DNA from: an uncultured Bacteroidales bacterium
GTDB lineage: Bacteria > Bacteroidota > Bacteroidia > Bacteroidales > FEN-979
Reading direction: 5' to 3'
Assembly: GCA_903875045.1 (NCBI GenBank)
Contig: CAIQUS010000035.1
Span: 62,001-126,000, forward strand
Length of the DNA: 64,000 nt
This document shows, one piece after another, positions 19,800 to 28,975 of the stretch. Made by a program: the position numbers and the translations under genes. The notes beneath the pieces were generated by a model, which was not told the DNA's origin, did no database searches, and saw only the letters and a program-made list of their open reading frames with translations. The number at the start of each line of letters is the position of its first letter. Within the stretch, counting starts at the first letter, position 1.

Positions 19800-19807
19800 C
19801 AAACTTA
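19800..19807 (-). promoter_or_regulatory. Bacteroidota -7 promoter element for lipocalin-like/PEP-utiliser unit
   Basis: TAAGTTTG on the minus strand, a perfect TAnnTTTG match, 19 bp before the ATG at 19780. It lies in the 31-bp gap after the helicase stop. Confidence 0.6.
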
Positions 19808-19811
19808 GGGA

Positions 19812-21743
19812 TTATTTCTTTTTCTTCTTCTTCTTTCCAGCCCATTCTTCACTCCCCGAAAAGGGATTGTCGCCTTTCGATTTTATCCATGACTTGATTT
19901 CCTGGTCTTTGTTTTCAGGAAATTCCTTCCCCTTTTTTAAGTCAGCACCGCTCTTTCCCTTTTTGAAATCAGCAGCACCTTTTCCCTTTTTGAAATCAGC
20001 ACCATCTTTGAATTTTCCCTTTTCTTTGAATGAACGACGTTCAGGTGCATTTACCACAGATTCGCCTTTTGCTATTCCTACCGAAAGGTTTGCCCCTTTG
20101 AATTCGGCTTCACTCAAGGCCTGGGCAAGGAATTTCGCATATTCTGTATCGACTTCAAAAACACCATCATTTTTCCCAAGGGTGATGTCACCGATACGGA
20201 TTCTTTTTCCCGGGCTGTTGGCATTGATAAGTTCAATCAGATTGTTCGGATAAAGTCCGTCGCCTTTGCCCGCATTGATGACAAGTCGTGTGAATTCGGT
20301 CACCTCTTTGCGGGATTCACCACGGCTGCCTCTGTCGCGGAATGATTCCTTCGCGCCCTTATCGCGGAATGATTCTTTCCCGCCCTTTTCACGGAATGAT
20401 TCACGTCCTTTTTCTTCATACACGTTGATATCTTTCGAATTCCGGTAATATTCGAGGAAACGGTTGAATTCAAGTGCCACAAAGCGTTTGATCACATCCT
20501 CCTTCTCAAGCCACTCAAGCTTTTTGTAAATGGCCGGCAGGAAGGGGTCAATTTCTGAATGTTCAATCTCCACATTCTCCATCTTGTTGATGAGGTTGAA
20601 AAGCTGCTTTTCGCATATTTCACGCCCTCCCGGGACTTTCGCGGCTATGAATGATTTATTGATCAGTTTCTCAATCTGCCTGATCAAATGTTTTTCTTTG
20701 AGGTTGATGATGGCAATAGATACTCCTGCTTTCCCTGCACGGCCAGTTCTTCCGCTGCGATGGGTGTAGGCAGAGAGGTCATCCGGAAGGGCGTAATTGA
20801 TAATATGTGTCAGGTCATTCACATCCAGTCCGCGTGCCGCAACATCTGTGGCAACCAATAACTGAACATGGCGAATCCTGAATTTCTGCATCACGCTGTC
20901 GCGTTGCATCTGCGATAAATCACCATGCAGGGCTTCTGCATTATAGCCATCTGCAATGAGTTTGTCGGCAATTTCCTGGGTGTCAATACGCGTGCGGCAG
21001 AACACGATACCATAAATGGCCGGATAAAAATCGACAATACGCTTCAGCGCAGTATATTTATCTTTGGCATGAACAGTATAATAAAGATGTTTGATATTCT
21101 CTGCGCCGGAATTGCGGTTGCCAATCGTGATCTCAATGGGGTTCTTCATGTAATTTTTGGCAATCACCGCGACTTCTCTTGGCATGGTGGCGGAAAACAG
21201 AAGTGTACTCCTGTTTTCAGGTACTTCGGCAAGGATGTCGTTGATACTGTCGAGAAAACCCATGTTAAGCATTTCATCGGCTTCATCAAGAACCACAGAA
21301 TGAACATCACGCAATTTGATCGCTTTTCTGTGCATCAGGTCGATCAATCGTCCAGGAGTGGCAACCACGATCTGAACCCCTCTTTTCAGGGCTTTGATCT
21401 GAACATCATAACTGCTGCCGCCATATACCGGCAGAACATGCAGGTCGTCGACATATTTGGCAAAGTCGTTCAGGTCGCCCGCAATCTGAACACAAAGTTC
21501 GCGGGTCGGACAAAGGATCAATGCCTGCGGAAGCGCATTGTCCGTGTCGATTTGCTGGATCAGGGGCAGTCCGTAAGCGGCCGTTTTTCCTGTCCCGGTT
21601 TGAGCAAGTGCAACAATATCAGTCTTTTCACCCAGGAGGAGGGGGATAACCTTTTCCTGTACAGGCATTGGGACTTCAAAACCAAGGTCGACGAGGGCCA
21701 GCACAATCTCTTTGCTGATACCCAATTCTTCAAATGTAATCAT
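19812..21743 (-). CDS. deaD: DEAD-box ATP-dependent RNA helicase with DbpA-type RNA-binding domain
   Basis: A 643-aa cytoplasmic RNA helicase of the DeaD/CsdA group, which remodels RNA in ribosome assembly and at low temperature. The core shows Q-motif and Walker A (AQTGTGKTAAYGLP), the DEAD box in VVLDEADEMLNMGF, SAT, and the HRSGRTGRAGK motif VI. After the core comes a linker with repeated (K/R)ESFR(D/E)(K/R)G units, then a DbpA-like RNA-binding domain (about residues 485-560: RLVINAGKGDGLYPNNL to LSVGIAKGE). A strongly basic tail follows with repeated FKKGK blocks, ending in seven lysines. The long basic tail is common in Bacteroidota homologues. The symbol is assigned by architecture; the exact orthology is not certain. 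Confidence 0.93.
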   Translation of the reverse strand: MITFEELGISKEIVLALVDLGFEVPMPVQEKVIPLLLGEKTDIVALAQTGTGKTAAYGLPLIQQIDTDNALPQALILCPTRELCVQIAGDLNDFAKYVDDLHVLPVYGGSSYDVQIKALKRGVQIVVATPGRLIDLMHRKAIKLRDVHSVVLDEADEMLNMGFLDSINDILAEVPENRSTLLFSATMPREVAVIAKNYMKNPIEITIGNRNSGAENIKHLYYTVHAKDKYTALKRIVDFYPAIYGIVFCRTRIDTQEIADKLIADGYNAEALHGDLSQMQRDSVMQKFRIRHVQLLVATDVAARGLDVNDLTHIINYALPDDLSAYTHRSGRTGRAGKAGVSIAIINLKEKHLIRQIEKLINKSFIAAKVPGGREICEKQLFNLINKMENVEIEHSEIDPFLPAIYKKLEWLEKEDVIKRFVALEFNRFLEYYRNSKDINVYEEKGRESFREKGGKESFRDKGAKESFRDRGSRGESRKEVTEFTRLVINAGKGDGLYPNNLIELINANSPGKRIRIGDITLGKNDGVFEVDTEYAKFLAQALSEAEFKGANLSVGIAKGESVVNAPERRSFKEKGKFKDGADFKKGKGAADFKKGKSGADLKKGKEFPENKDQEIKSWIKSKGDNPFSGSEEWAGKKKKKKK

Positions 21744-21838
21744 GTAATTGTTTTATTGTGTGCTTTCGGGATTTCCGGGGAGGGAGTATACCAGGTGAAA
21801 CCTGAACTATTTGACCTCAAACACTGATTATTAGGCTG

Positions 21839-21846
21839 CAAAGATA
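21839..21846 (-). promoter_or_regulatory. Bacteroidota -7 promoter element upstream of the DEAD-box helicase
   Basis: TATCTTTG on the minus strand, a perfect TAnnTTTG match, 95 bp before the ATG at 21743. The resulting leader is long, as is usual for cold-regulated helicases, but no structured element was recognised in it. Confidence 0.5.
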
Positions 21847-21853
21847 CATCTTT

Positions 21854-21875
21854 ATTTTGGATTTTGGATTTTGGA
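21854..21875. repeat. Short ATTTTGG heptamer repeat
   Basis: About three copies of ATTTTGG in the divergent spacer between the helicase and the heptad-repeat membrane protein. Confidence 0.7.
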
Positions 21876-21928
21876 TATTCAATTTAGGATTGGGCAAAAA
21901 AGTTGTTAACTTTTCCCGTTTTCTGTAT

Positions 21929-21936
21929 TACCTTTG
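21929..21936 (+). promoter_or_regulatory. Bacteroidota -7 promoter element upstream of heptad-repeat membrane protein
   Basis: TACCTTTG, a perfect TAnnTTTG match, 44 bp before the ATG at 21981. A TTG at 21903-21905 could serve as the upstream element. Confidence 0.6.
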
Positions 21937-21980
21937 CATCTTAACCGGATTAAGCAATATAACTTTAATCCGAAACCAAA

Positions 21981-22439
21981 ATGAAAGCATTTCAGAAGAT
22001 TACTTTGTTTTTCCTGCTGGCAATTCCATTTACCGGAACTGCCGAAACAAAAGCGATTCCATTTACTTTGGATGACCGCGACCGGATCATCCGGACAGAA
22101 CAAAAGGTTGAGGCCATTGACAAAAGATTCGAAGCAGTGGATCAACAATTCAAATCAGTTGATCAAAGATTCGAAGCGGTTGATCAACGGTTCAAAGCGA
22201 TTGATCAGCGGTTTGATGCCATCGACAAACGGTTCGATCAATTGTTCAACTTCCTTTGGGCCATTGTCGGTATTTTTACCACGATGATGATCAGTGTATT
22301 TGGCTTTGCATTTTGGGACCGGACACTTTCACTCTCCCCTTTGAAAAGGGAAAATGCCAGAATGTTGAATGTTCTTCGCGATTTTGCAGAACATCAGCCA
22401 AAATTGCATGAAATTTTGAAAAACGCAGGATTGCTCTGA
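21981..22439 (+). CDS. Small membrane protein with a perfect heptad coiled-coil repeat
   Basis: A 152-aa protein. The N-terminus resembles a signal peptide (cleavage near residue 21 after FTGTA). Residues 44-85 are six consecutive heptads of the form (E/K/D)(A/S)(V/I)D(K/Q)(R/Q)F, a textbook coiled coil; the DNA is a 21-bp tandem repeat at 22110-22235. A transmembrane helix (FLWAIVGIFTTMMISVFGFAF) follows directly, and a short charged C-terminal tail of about 40 residues completes it. The plan recalls Bdr-type and XhlA-like membrane-anchored coiled coils, but I cannot name a family. It probably oligomerises. Neighbouring genes give no hint. It ends 4 bp from the convergent membrane glycosyltransferase gene. 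Confidence 0.75.
   Translation: MKAFQKITLFFLLAIPFTGTAETKAIPFTLDDRDRIIRTEQKVEAIDKRFEAVDQQFKSVDQRFEAVDQRFKAIDQRFDAIDKRFDQLFNFLWAIVGIFTTMMISVFGFAFWDRTLSLSPLKRENARMLNVLRDFAEHQPKLHEILKNAGLL
22110..22235 (+). repeat. 21-bp tandem repeat encoding six heptads
   Basis: Six in-frame 21-bp units encoding DQRFEAV/DKRFDAI-type heptads inside the small membrane protein. Copy number change would lengthen or shorten the coiled coil without a frameshift. Confidence 0.85.
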
Positions 22440-22443
22440 TTGT

Positions 22444-23868
22444 CTATTCTTTCCGGAAAATCACAAACCTGACTTCCCGCCCGTCCGTTTTCGAGGTGAA
22501 ATCGATTTCCCTTACCAGGCCGGGAGTTTTAGCCAGCATTTCAAGGGTAACGTGAGCCTCGGCCAGGGCAAACCAGTTATCCCAGATGATTCTGTCATCC
22601 GGATAAAGGTCACTAAGACCTTTAATGGATAAGTCAACGCGGCGAAGACTGTCGAAATGATCAACTTTCAGGGTTTCGCTGAGATAGGGGTAAAAGTAAA
22701 GCAGTCTTGATCCCGGAGCTCCCGGATTTTCTTTGATAAAAGCAGCAACCCCTTTTGCAAGTTTTTGCTCACCGGTGAGACTCATATCTTTTTTCCAGTT
22801 GATTGCAGCCGGGTTCCTTGTAAAGGGGAAAATAATTACATATAAAATCAACAGGCTTCCGGCAATGATCCTCACGTGTTTATGGCCTGCCGGAAGTTCC
22901 TCGGTCAGGAGATTAAACCCTCTCAATGCCATCAGGCAAATCAGCGGTAAAACGCCAAGAAGTACCCGCTTTAATCCCATGGAATTGAAAACTCCAAAAT
23001 ACCAGAAAATTGAATGAGCAAAAATGAATGCAAAAAATCCGCCAACAACCAGAAAATACTCTTCAGGGAGCAATGTGGCTTTTCTCTTTATTAATCTCCA
23101 AGGATAACTCCAAAATCCTGCCAGCAACAATAAATAGAGCGGAACCCCGATCACATAATTAAGTTGGTAAACGAAATGTAAAAGCGGTCCGCTTCCATAT
23201 TTTTGTGTGAGGCTGGCATACGGTATTTTATTGAAAACCCATAAAAAATCGTGATAAACGAAAAATCCGGCAACAGCAAAAACAATATGGCCCAATATCA
23301 GCCATGGCAGGTATTTCCATTGTTTTATTACAATAAAATACAAGCCGAACACAAGGATGATGATCAATCCCTCGGAACGTACAAATGGCATGAATGAAAC
23401 GAGTATTGCCGCTGGTAACATGGCCTTTTGTGTTGCCAGGTAAATTGAACCAATTAGAAACAGTGCAAAAAGTGGTTCAGTAAGTCCCGAAAAAGTCAGC
23501 ACATAATACAATGGGGTGAAGATCAGAAAAACAACCACCGCCAATGGGTTTCTAATACCTATTAGCCTGGCTGTGAGGAAGGTAATATAAAATGTCAGGA
23601 TCGAAACGCAGAGGTTAAATACCTTCATGCCGATGAATCCGAATTGGGCAAAAGGGGAACTGATCACGACAAACAAAGGTTTCGCCCAATGGTTCAGGTA
23701 AAGTTGCGGATGTGCAGGCGCATACCGTGCGAAAAAATAATGCGCAATGCTGTCGCCATCATCCCCGGTGCCATCAAACAAAATAATCGTCAGTAAACCA
23801 GCCAGGCTATATGCTGCCAATAAAATATAGACAGCATTTTGCTTAATACATAATAAGATTTTTCCCAT
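22444..23868 (-). CDS. Membrane glycosyltransferase, GT-C (ArnT/PMT-like) fold
   Basis: A 474-aa integral membrane protein with about ten helices. The first loop carries acidic residues (GTGDDGDSIAHYFF), the typical position of the catalytic Asp/Glu in GT-C enzymes that use polyprenyl-phosphate sugars. The following LNHWAKPLFVVISSPFAQFG segment is well conserved in Bacteroidota homologues as I remember them. A soluble C-terminal domain of about 90 residues faces the periplasm. ATG 23868 is chosen over a TTG 18 bp upstream. The gene follows serine dehydratase on the same strand after a repeat-filled spacer. The acceptor (protein, lipid or glycan) is unknown. Confidence 0.75.
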   Translation of the reverse strand: MGKILLCIKQNAVYILLAAYSLAGLLTIILFDGTGDDGDSIAHYFFARYAPAHPQLYLNHWAKPLFVVISSPFAQFGFIGMKVFNLCVSILTFYITFLTARLIGIRNPLAVVVFLIFTPLYYVLTFSGLTEPLFALFLIGSIYLATQKAMLPAAILVSFMPFVRSEGLIIILVFGLYFIVIKQWKYLPWLILGHIVFAVAGFFVYHDFLWVFNKIPYASLTQKYGSGPLLHFVYQLNYVIGVPLYLLLLAGFWSYPWRLIKRKATLLPEEYFLVVGGFFAFIFAHSIFWYFGVFNSMGLKRVLLGVLPLICLMALRGFNLLTEELPAGHKHVRIIAGSLLILYVIIFPFTRNPAAINWKKDMSLTGEQKLAKGVAAFIKENPGAPGSRLLYFYPYLSETLKVDHFDSLRRVDLSIKGLSDLYPDDRIIWDNWFALAEAHVTLEMLAKTPGLVREIDFTSKTDGREVRFVIFRKE

Positions 23869-23922
23869 TAGCAACTCTAAATACAAAATGCAAATTCAAA
23901 TCTCAAAATTCTTTTTTTACGA

Positions 23923-23962
23923 GTCCAACTGTCCACCTGCCCACTTGCCCACTTGCCCACCT
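23923..23962. repeat. Octanucleotide tandem repeat (GCCCACTT-like)
   Basis: Five 8-bp units in a row: GTCCAACT, GTCCACCT, GCCCACTT, GCCCACTT, GCCCACCT. The block ends 2 bp before the stop codon of the serine dehydratase gene. Confidence 0.85.
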
Positions 23963-23964
23963 TT

Positions 23965-25164
23965 TCACCCCCTAATCCCCAGCGCCGCCAATCCCCCCTC
24001 AGCTGTTTCCTTGTAAATCCGTGGAAGATCATGTCCGGTTTGTTTCATTGCCTGAATAACGCGGTCAAAGCTGACAATGTGATGGCCATCAGAAAGCAGG
24101 GCATACATGTTCGCATCCAGGGCACGGGCTGCGCCGAAAGCGTTGCGCTCAATACATGGTATCTGCACCAGTCCTAACAATGGGTCGCACGTAAGCCCTA
24201 AAAAATGTTCCATGGCAATGGAGGCTGCATATTCTACCTGGCCTGGTGTGCCGCCAAACATCTGTTCGGCTGCAGCTGCAGCCATTGAGCTCGCACTGCC
24301 TACTTCCCCCTGGCAACCAACCTCTGCGCCTGAAATGGAGGCGTTTGTCTTAATGAGGTTTCCAATCAAACCTGCCGTTGCGAGGCCCCGCAGAATCTTC
24401 TTTTCGCTGAAATCATATTGTGTTTTCAATAGATAAAGCACTGCCGGAATAACTCCACAGGAACCGCAGGTAGGGGCTGTGACGATTTTTCCGCCTGCGG
24501 CATTCTCTTCAGAAACGGCCAGGGCAAAGGCAAAGGTAAACGCACGTCGGGCTAAAGTTCCTTTGAAACTTCGTGCTTTCGTATAAAAGGATGATGCTTT
24601 CCGCGGAAGGTTTAACCGTCCGGGCAAAACACCTTCCGCCTCAATCCCGCGTTCGATCGCCTCCTGCATTACCTTCCAGACTTCGGTGAGATGGTCCCAT
24701 AAGGCAGGTGTTTCATGCATCTCCACAAACTCCCACATTGACCGGCCATTTTCCTCGCACCATTTGAGAATTTCTGCCATGGTATTCAGCTTGTAAATAT
24801 GAGCCGATGCATCTCTTTGGCCTGAATCGCTGATATCGCCACCGCCGATACTGTATGTGATCCATTCATCGCGCACATTATCAGCTTTATCCAATGCTTC
24901 AAACTTTATTCCATTGGGATGAGCCGGTAAAAACAGATCGGGTTCCCAAACGATTTCCGATGAATATGGTGAGAGTGCATCCTGGACAGCCCGGTCGGTC
25001 AGATGACCTTTGCCTGTTGCGGCAAGGCTTCCGTACAGGGTGACTCTGAACTTTTTAATGCCCGGGTTACGACCAAGGAAGATGGCGGCTGCTTTCGCAG
25101 GGCCCATGGTATGGCTGCTGGAAGGACCATAACCGATCTTGAAAATTTCTTTGATTGATTCCAT
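23965..25164 (-). CDS. sdaA: L-serine ammonia-lyase (single-chain, iron-sulfur)
   Basis: Cytoplasmic enzyme converting L-serine to pyruvate and ammonia with a [4Fe-4S] cluster. The 399-aa chain contains both the beta part (YGPSSSHTMGPAKAA at the N-terminus, then YSIGGGDI) and the alpha part (TAPTCGSCGVIPA, SGAEVGCQGEVGSASSMAAAA, LTCDPLLGLVQIPCIERN), i.e. the fused type. The Cys residues of the last two motifs are the usual cluster ligands. ATG 25164 is taken as the start; an upstream TTG coincides with the -7 promoter element and cannot be translated from that transcript. The gene stands alone with its own promoter; gapA is upstream in the same direction, separated by a terminator. Confidence 0.95.
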   Translation of the reverse strand: MESIKEIFKIGYGPSSSHTMGPAKAAAIFLGRNPGIKKFRVTLYGSLAATGKGHLTDRAVQDALSPYSSEIVWEPDLFLPAHPNGIKFEALDKADNVRDEWITYSIGGGDISDSGQRDASAHIYKLNTMAEILKWCEENGRSMWEFVEMHETPALWDHLTEVWKVMQEAIERGIEAEGVLPGRLNLPRKASSFYTKARSFKGTLARRAFTFAFALAVSEENAAGGKIVTAPTCGSCGVIPAVLYLLKTQYDFSEKKILRGLATAGLIGNLIKTNASISGAEVGCQGEVGSASSMAAAAAEQMFGGTPGQVEYAASIAMEHFLGLTCDPLLGLVQIPCIERNAFGAARALDANMYALLSDGHHIVSFDRVIQAMKQTGHDLPRIYKETAEGGLAALGIRG

Positions 25165-25182
25165 GGAAATGAGCTGATAAAG

Positions 25183-25190
25183 CAAAGATA
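25183..25190 (-). promoter_or_regulatory. Bacteroidota -7 promoter element upstream of sdaA
   Basis: TATCTTTG on the minus strand, a perfect TAnnTTTG match, 18 bp before the ATG at 25164. Confidence 0.6.
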
Positions 25191-25220
25191 CTGAATGAAA
25201 ATTTGCAAAAATCCCTGAAA

Positions 25221-25256
25221 AAAATAAAAAAAAGCCGTCAAATGAACGACGGCTTT
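25221..25256 (-). terminator. Rho-independent terminator of gapA
   Basis: A perfect 9-bp stem, AAAGCCGTC (25231-25239) with GACGGCTTT (25248-25256), around an 8-nt loop. Read on the minus strand it runs into a T-rich tract. It begins 24 bp after the gapA stop and is the clearest intrinsic terminator in the window. Confidence 0.9.
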
Positions 25257-25280
25257 ATGATGAAAATTGAACTAACAAAT

Positions 25281-26384
<1,104 letters not shown>

Positions 26385-26425
26385 TCAATAAAAACCATAG
26401 TTTTACGATCATTAATTCTATAGTG

Positions 26426-27229
26426 ATGTATAAAATTTACGCTGTATCCGATGGAACCGGACGCACTGCCAGGCAAGCTTTGCAGGCAGTTTTAACACAG
26501 TTTATGAACAGGGAGGTTGAAATCATCCTCAAAGCAGAAGTGAGAACAGTATCTCAAATTGAAGAAATTGTGCTTGAGGTCGAGCAGCAAAAAGGTTTCA
26601 TTGTTCATACCCTTGTTTCTGAAGCACTCAGGGGGGATATTGTGCGGATTTGCAGAATTCACAACGTGGAGGCCATCGACCTCATCGGGCCTCTGCTGAT
26701 GCGGATGACCAATTTCCTGGATGAATCGCCTCAGGGGGAACCGGGTTTGTTTTTCACCATCAACAAAGAGTATTTCAAACGGATTGACTCCATGCAATTT
26801 GCTTTTAACCATGACGACGGCCTCAGAGACAATGAGTATGACAAAGCAGAAATTGTACTTGTCGGGGTGTCGCGAACCTTCAAAACGCCGTTGAGCATTT
26901 TTCTCGCCTACAAAGGATGGTTTGTAGCAAATTACCCAGTTGTGATGGGTGCAGAGTTACCCGAATCGCTTTCAAAGTTGCCGTATGGAAGTGTTTTTGG
27001 CCTCACAACCCAGGCCCATGATCTTTCCGGGTTACGGAAAGCACGGCAGGAGTACCTGGGAGGTAATACCAGGGATTATGCTTCAGTCGATTTCGTCCGC
27101 AAGGAATTGTATTATGCCCAACGTATTTTCGATCGCTATGAGTGGCCGGTGATTACGGTTACCAATAAACCTATCGAGGAAATTGCTTCCGAAATTCTTG
27201 CTGTCAAACGCAGAATCGATCGGGGATAA
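26426..27229 (+). CDS. ppsR: Pyruvate,phosphate dikinase / PEP synthase regulatory protein (DUF299)
   Basis: A 267-aa bifunctional regulator that inactivates PPDK or PEP synthase by ADP-dependent phosphorylation of a Thr and reactivates it by Pi-dependent removal of that phosphate. Family landmarks are the N-terminal VSDGTGRTARQALQAV and the P-loop-like GVSRTFKTPLSIFLAYKG near residue 155. ATG 26426 is chosen: translation from the TTG at 26375 would add 17 residues ahead of the conserved N-terminus. It is divergent from gapA, which fits a role at the PEP/pyruvate node. No PPDK or canonical PEP synthase is visible in the window; the PEP-utiliser at 16-18 kb lacks the PEP-binding barrel and is an unlikely target. 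Confidence 0.9.
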   Translation: MYKIYAVSDGTGRTARQALQAVLTQFMNREVEIILKAEVRTVSQIEEIVLEVEQQKGFIVHTLVSEALRGDIVRICRIHNVEAIDLIGPLLMRMTNFLDESPQGEPGLFFTINKEYFKRIDSMQFAFNHDDGLRDNEYDKAEIVLVGVSRTFKTPLSIFLAYKGWFVANYPVVMGAELPESLSKLPYGSVFGLTTQAHDLSGLRKARQEYLGGNTRDYASVDFVRKELYYAQRIFDRYEWPVITVTNKPIEEIASEILAVKRRIDRG

Positions 27230-27246
27230 TCGGTTATGATTTGCAA

Positions 27247-27275
27247 TTTACGATTTACGATTTACGATTTACGAT
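27247..27275. repeat. Heptanucleotide tandem repeat TTTACGA
   Basis: Four consecutive TTTACGA units just after the stop of the PPDK regulator and just before the pyrG promoter element. Confidence 0.85.
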
Positions 27276-27284
27276 TATTTAGCG

Positions 27285-27292
27285 TAATTTTG
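27285..27292 (+). promoter_or_regulatory. Bacteroidota -7 promoter element upstream of pyrG
   Basis: TAATTTTG, a perfect TAnnTTTG match, 30 bp before the ATG at 27323. Confidence 0.6.
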
Positions 27293-27322
27293 CCGGGGTT
27301 CTGACCATCAATTAAAATTTTA

Positions 27323-28933
27323 ATGTCAAATACAAAATACATATTCGTCACAGGCGGAGTAACTTCCTCTTTGGGTAAGGGAATAATCTCATCTTCAATT
27401 GCTAAACTACTTGTTGCGCGCGGATTTTCCGTCACAATTCAAAAACTTGACCCGTATATCAATATTGATCCGGGAACACTCAATCCTTACGAACACGGCG
27501 AATGTTTTGTTACCGAAGATGGTGCTGAAACGGACCTCGACCTTGGTCATTACGAGCGATTCTCCAATGTGCCTACCTCCCAGGCAAACAATGTTACGAC
27601 TGGTGTGATTTATCAATCGGTCATTACCAAGGAGCGCCAGGGCCAGTATCTTGGTGAAACAGTTCAGGTGATCCCGCATATCACCGATGAAATCAAATAC
27701 AGGATTAAACTGCTGGCCAACAGGGGTGACTACGATTTTATCATTACCGAAATTGGCGGTACAGTTGGCGACATAGAGTCGCTACCCTTTATTGAAGCGG
27801 TTCGTCAGCTTCGCTGGGAACTTGGTTGCAATTGCGTCGTAGTTCATCTTACCCTCGTTCCTTATCTTGCGGCTGCAGGCGAATTGAAAACCAAACCAAC
27901 GCAACATTCCGTAAAAACCCTGCTTGAGTCAGGCGTTCAGCCCGATATAATTGTTTGCAGAACCGAAAAACACCTTTCAGAAGGCATCCGTAATAAAATT
28001 GCCTTGTTTTGCAATGTGAGTCCAACTTCGGTGATTGAATCGATTGATGCCGAATCAATTTATGATGTTCCCATTTTGATGCGTGAGGAGAATCTGGACC
28101 TTGAAATCCTCAAGAAAACCAACATGCCTTATGACCAGGAACCAGATCTGACCGATTGGGAACAGTTTTTATATGCCCTGAAGCACCCATCCGGCGAAGT
28201 CAATATTGGCCTGGTTGGTAAGTATGTGGAATTGAAGGATGCCTACAAATCCATCAATGAGTCGTTCATCCATGCAGGTACATCAAACGGCGTGCGTGTG
28301 AAGGTTCAAACTTTTCATTCCGAATTTATTGATGATTCCAATGTAGCTGAAAAATTGGGTAAACTGGATGGCATTCTGGTGGCTCCGGGTTTTGGCGAAC
28401 GGGGTATTGAAGGAAAAATCGCAGCCATCCGTTTTGCCAGGGAAAATAAAATTCCGTTTTTCGGAATCTGCCTGGGAATGCAATGTGCGGTCATTGAATT
28501 CGGACGTAATGTTTTAGGCTATGTTGGCGCCCATTCGACTGAATTTAACAAGCTTACACCATACCCGGTGATCGATATGATGGAGGTGCAAAAAAAGATT
28601 TCAGGCTTGGGTGGAACCATGCGGCTGGGATCATACCCTTGTAAATTAACGCCCGGTTCGATGGTTCAAACGGTGTATCATCAGGATAATGTCAGCGAAC
28701 GCCACCGTCACCGGTTCGAATTTAACAATGAATACATGGATGTATACAGAAAAGCTGGCATGAAGGCTGTTGGCATGAACCTGAAAGACAACCTGGTTGA
28801 GATCATTGAACTTGAAAATCATCCATGGTTTGTTGGAGTTCAGTTCCATCCTGAATATAAAAGTACCGTTGCCCGTCCTCACCCTCTTTTCGTTAGTTTT
28901 GTTAAAGCAGCAAAGGACTACGCTGACAGATAA
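27323..28933 (+). CDS. pyrG: CTP synthase
   Basis: Makes CTP from UTP, ATP and glutamine, the last step of pyrimidine nucleotide synthesis. The 536-aa chain has the normal two-part build. The synthetase domain starts with KYIFVTGGVTSSLGKG, the ATP-binding loop. The class I glutamine amidotransferase domain (from about residue 290) has the nucleophile Cys in FGICLGMQCAVIEF and the HPE element in QFHPEYKS. The start at 27323 fits the family N-terminus exactly. The yidC gene follows after 42 bp with its own promoter element, an arrangement seen in other Bacteroidota. Confidence 0.97.
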   Translation: MSNTKYIFVTGGVTSSLGKGIISSSIAKLLVARGFSVTIQKLDPYINIDPGTLNPYEHGECFVTEDGAETDLDLGHYERFSNVPTSQANNVTTGVIYQSVITKERQGQYLGETVQVIPHITDEIKYRIKLLANRGDYDFIITEIGGTVGDIESLPFIEAVRQLRWELGCNCVVVHLTLVPYLAAAGELKTKPTQHSVKTLLESGVQPDIIVCRTEKHLSEGIRNKIALFCNVSPTSVIESIDAESIYDVPILMREENLDLEILKKTNMPYDQEPDLTDWEQFLYALKHPSGEVNIGLVGKYVELKDAYKSINESFIHAGTSNGVRVKVQTFHSEFIDDSNVAEKLGKLDGILVAPGFGERGIEGKIAAIRFARENKIPFFGICLGMQCAVIEFGRNVLGYVGAHSTEFNKLTPYPVIDMMEVQKKISGLGGTMRLGSYPCKLTPGSMVQTVYHQDNVSERHRHRFEFNNEYMDVYRKAGMKAVGMNLKDNLVEIIELENHPWFVGVQFHPEYKSTVARPHPLFVSFVKAAKDYADR

Positions 28934-28944
28934 GAACATTTTTG

Positions 28945-28952
28945 TACCTTTG
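28945..28952 (+). promoter_or_regulatory. Bacteroidota -7 promoter element upstream of yidC
   Basis: TACCTTTG, a perfect TAnnTTTG match, 23 bp before the ATG at 28976 and 11 bp after the pyrG stop. Confidence 0.55.
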
Positions 28953-28975
28953 CACCCATTTTTTCACTATCCACT

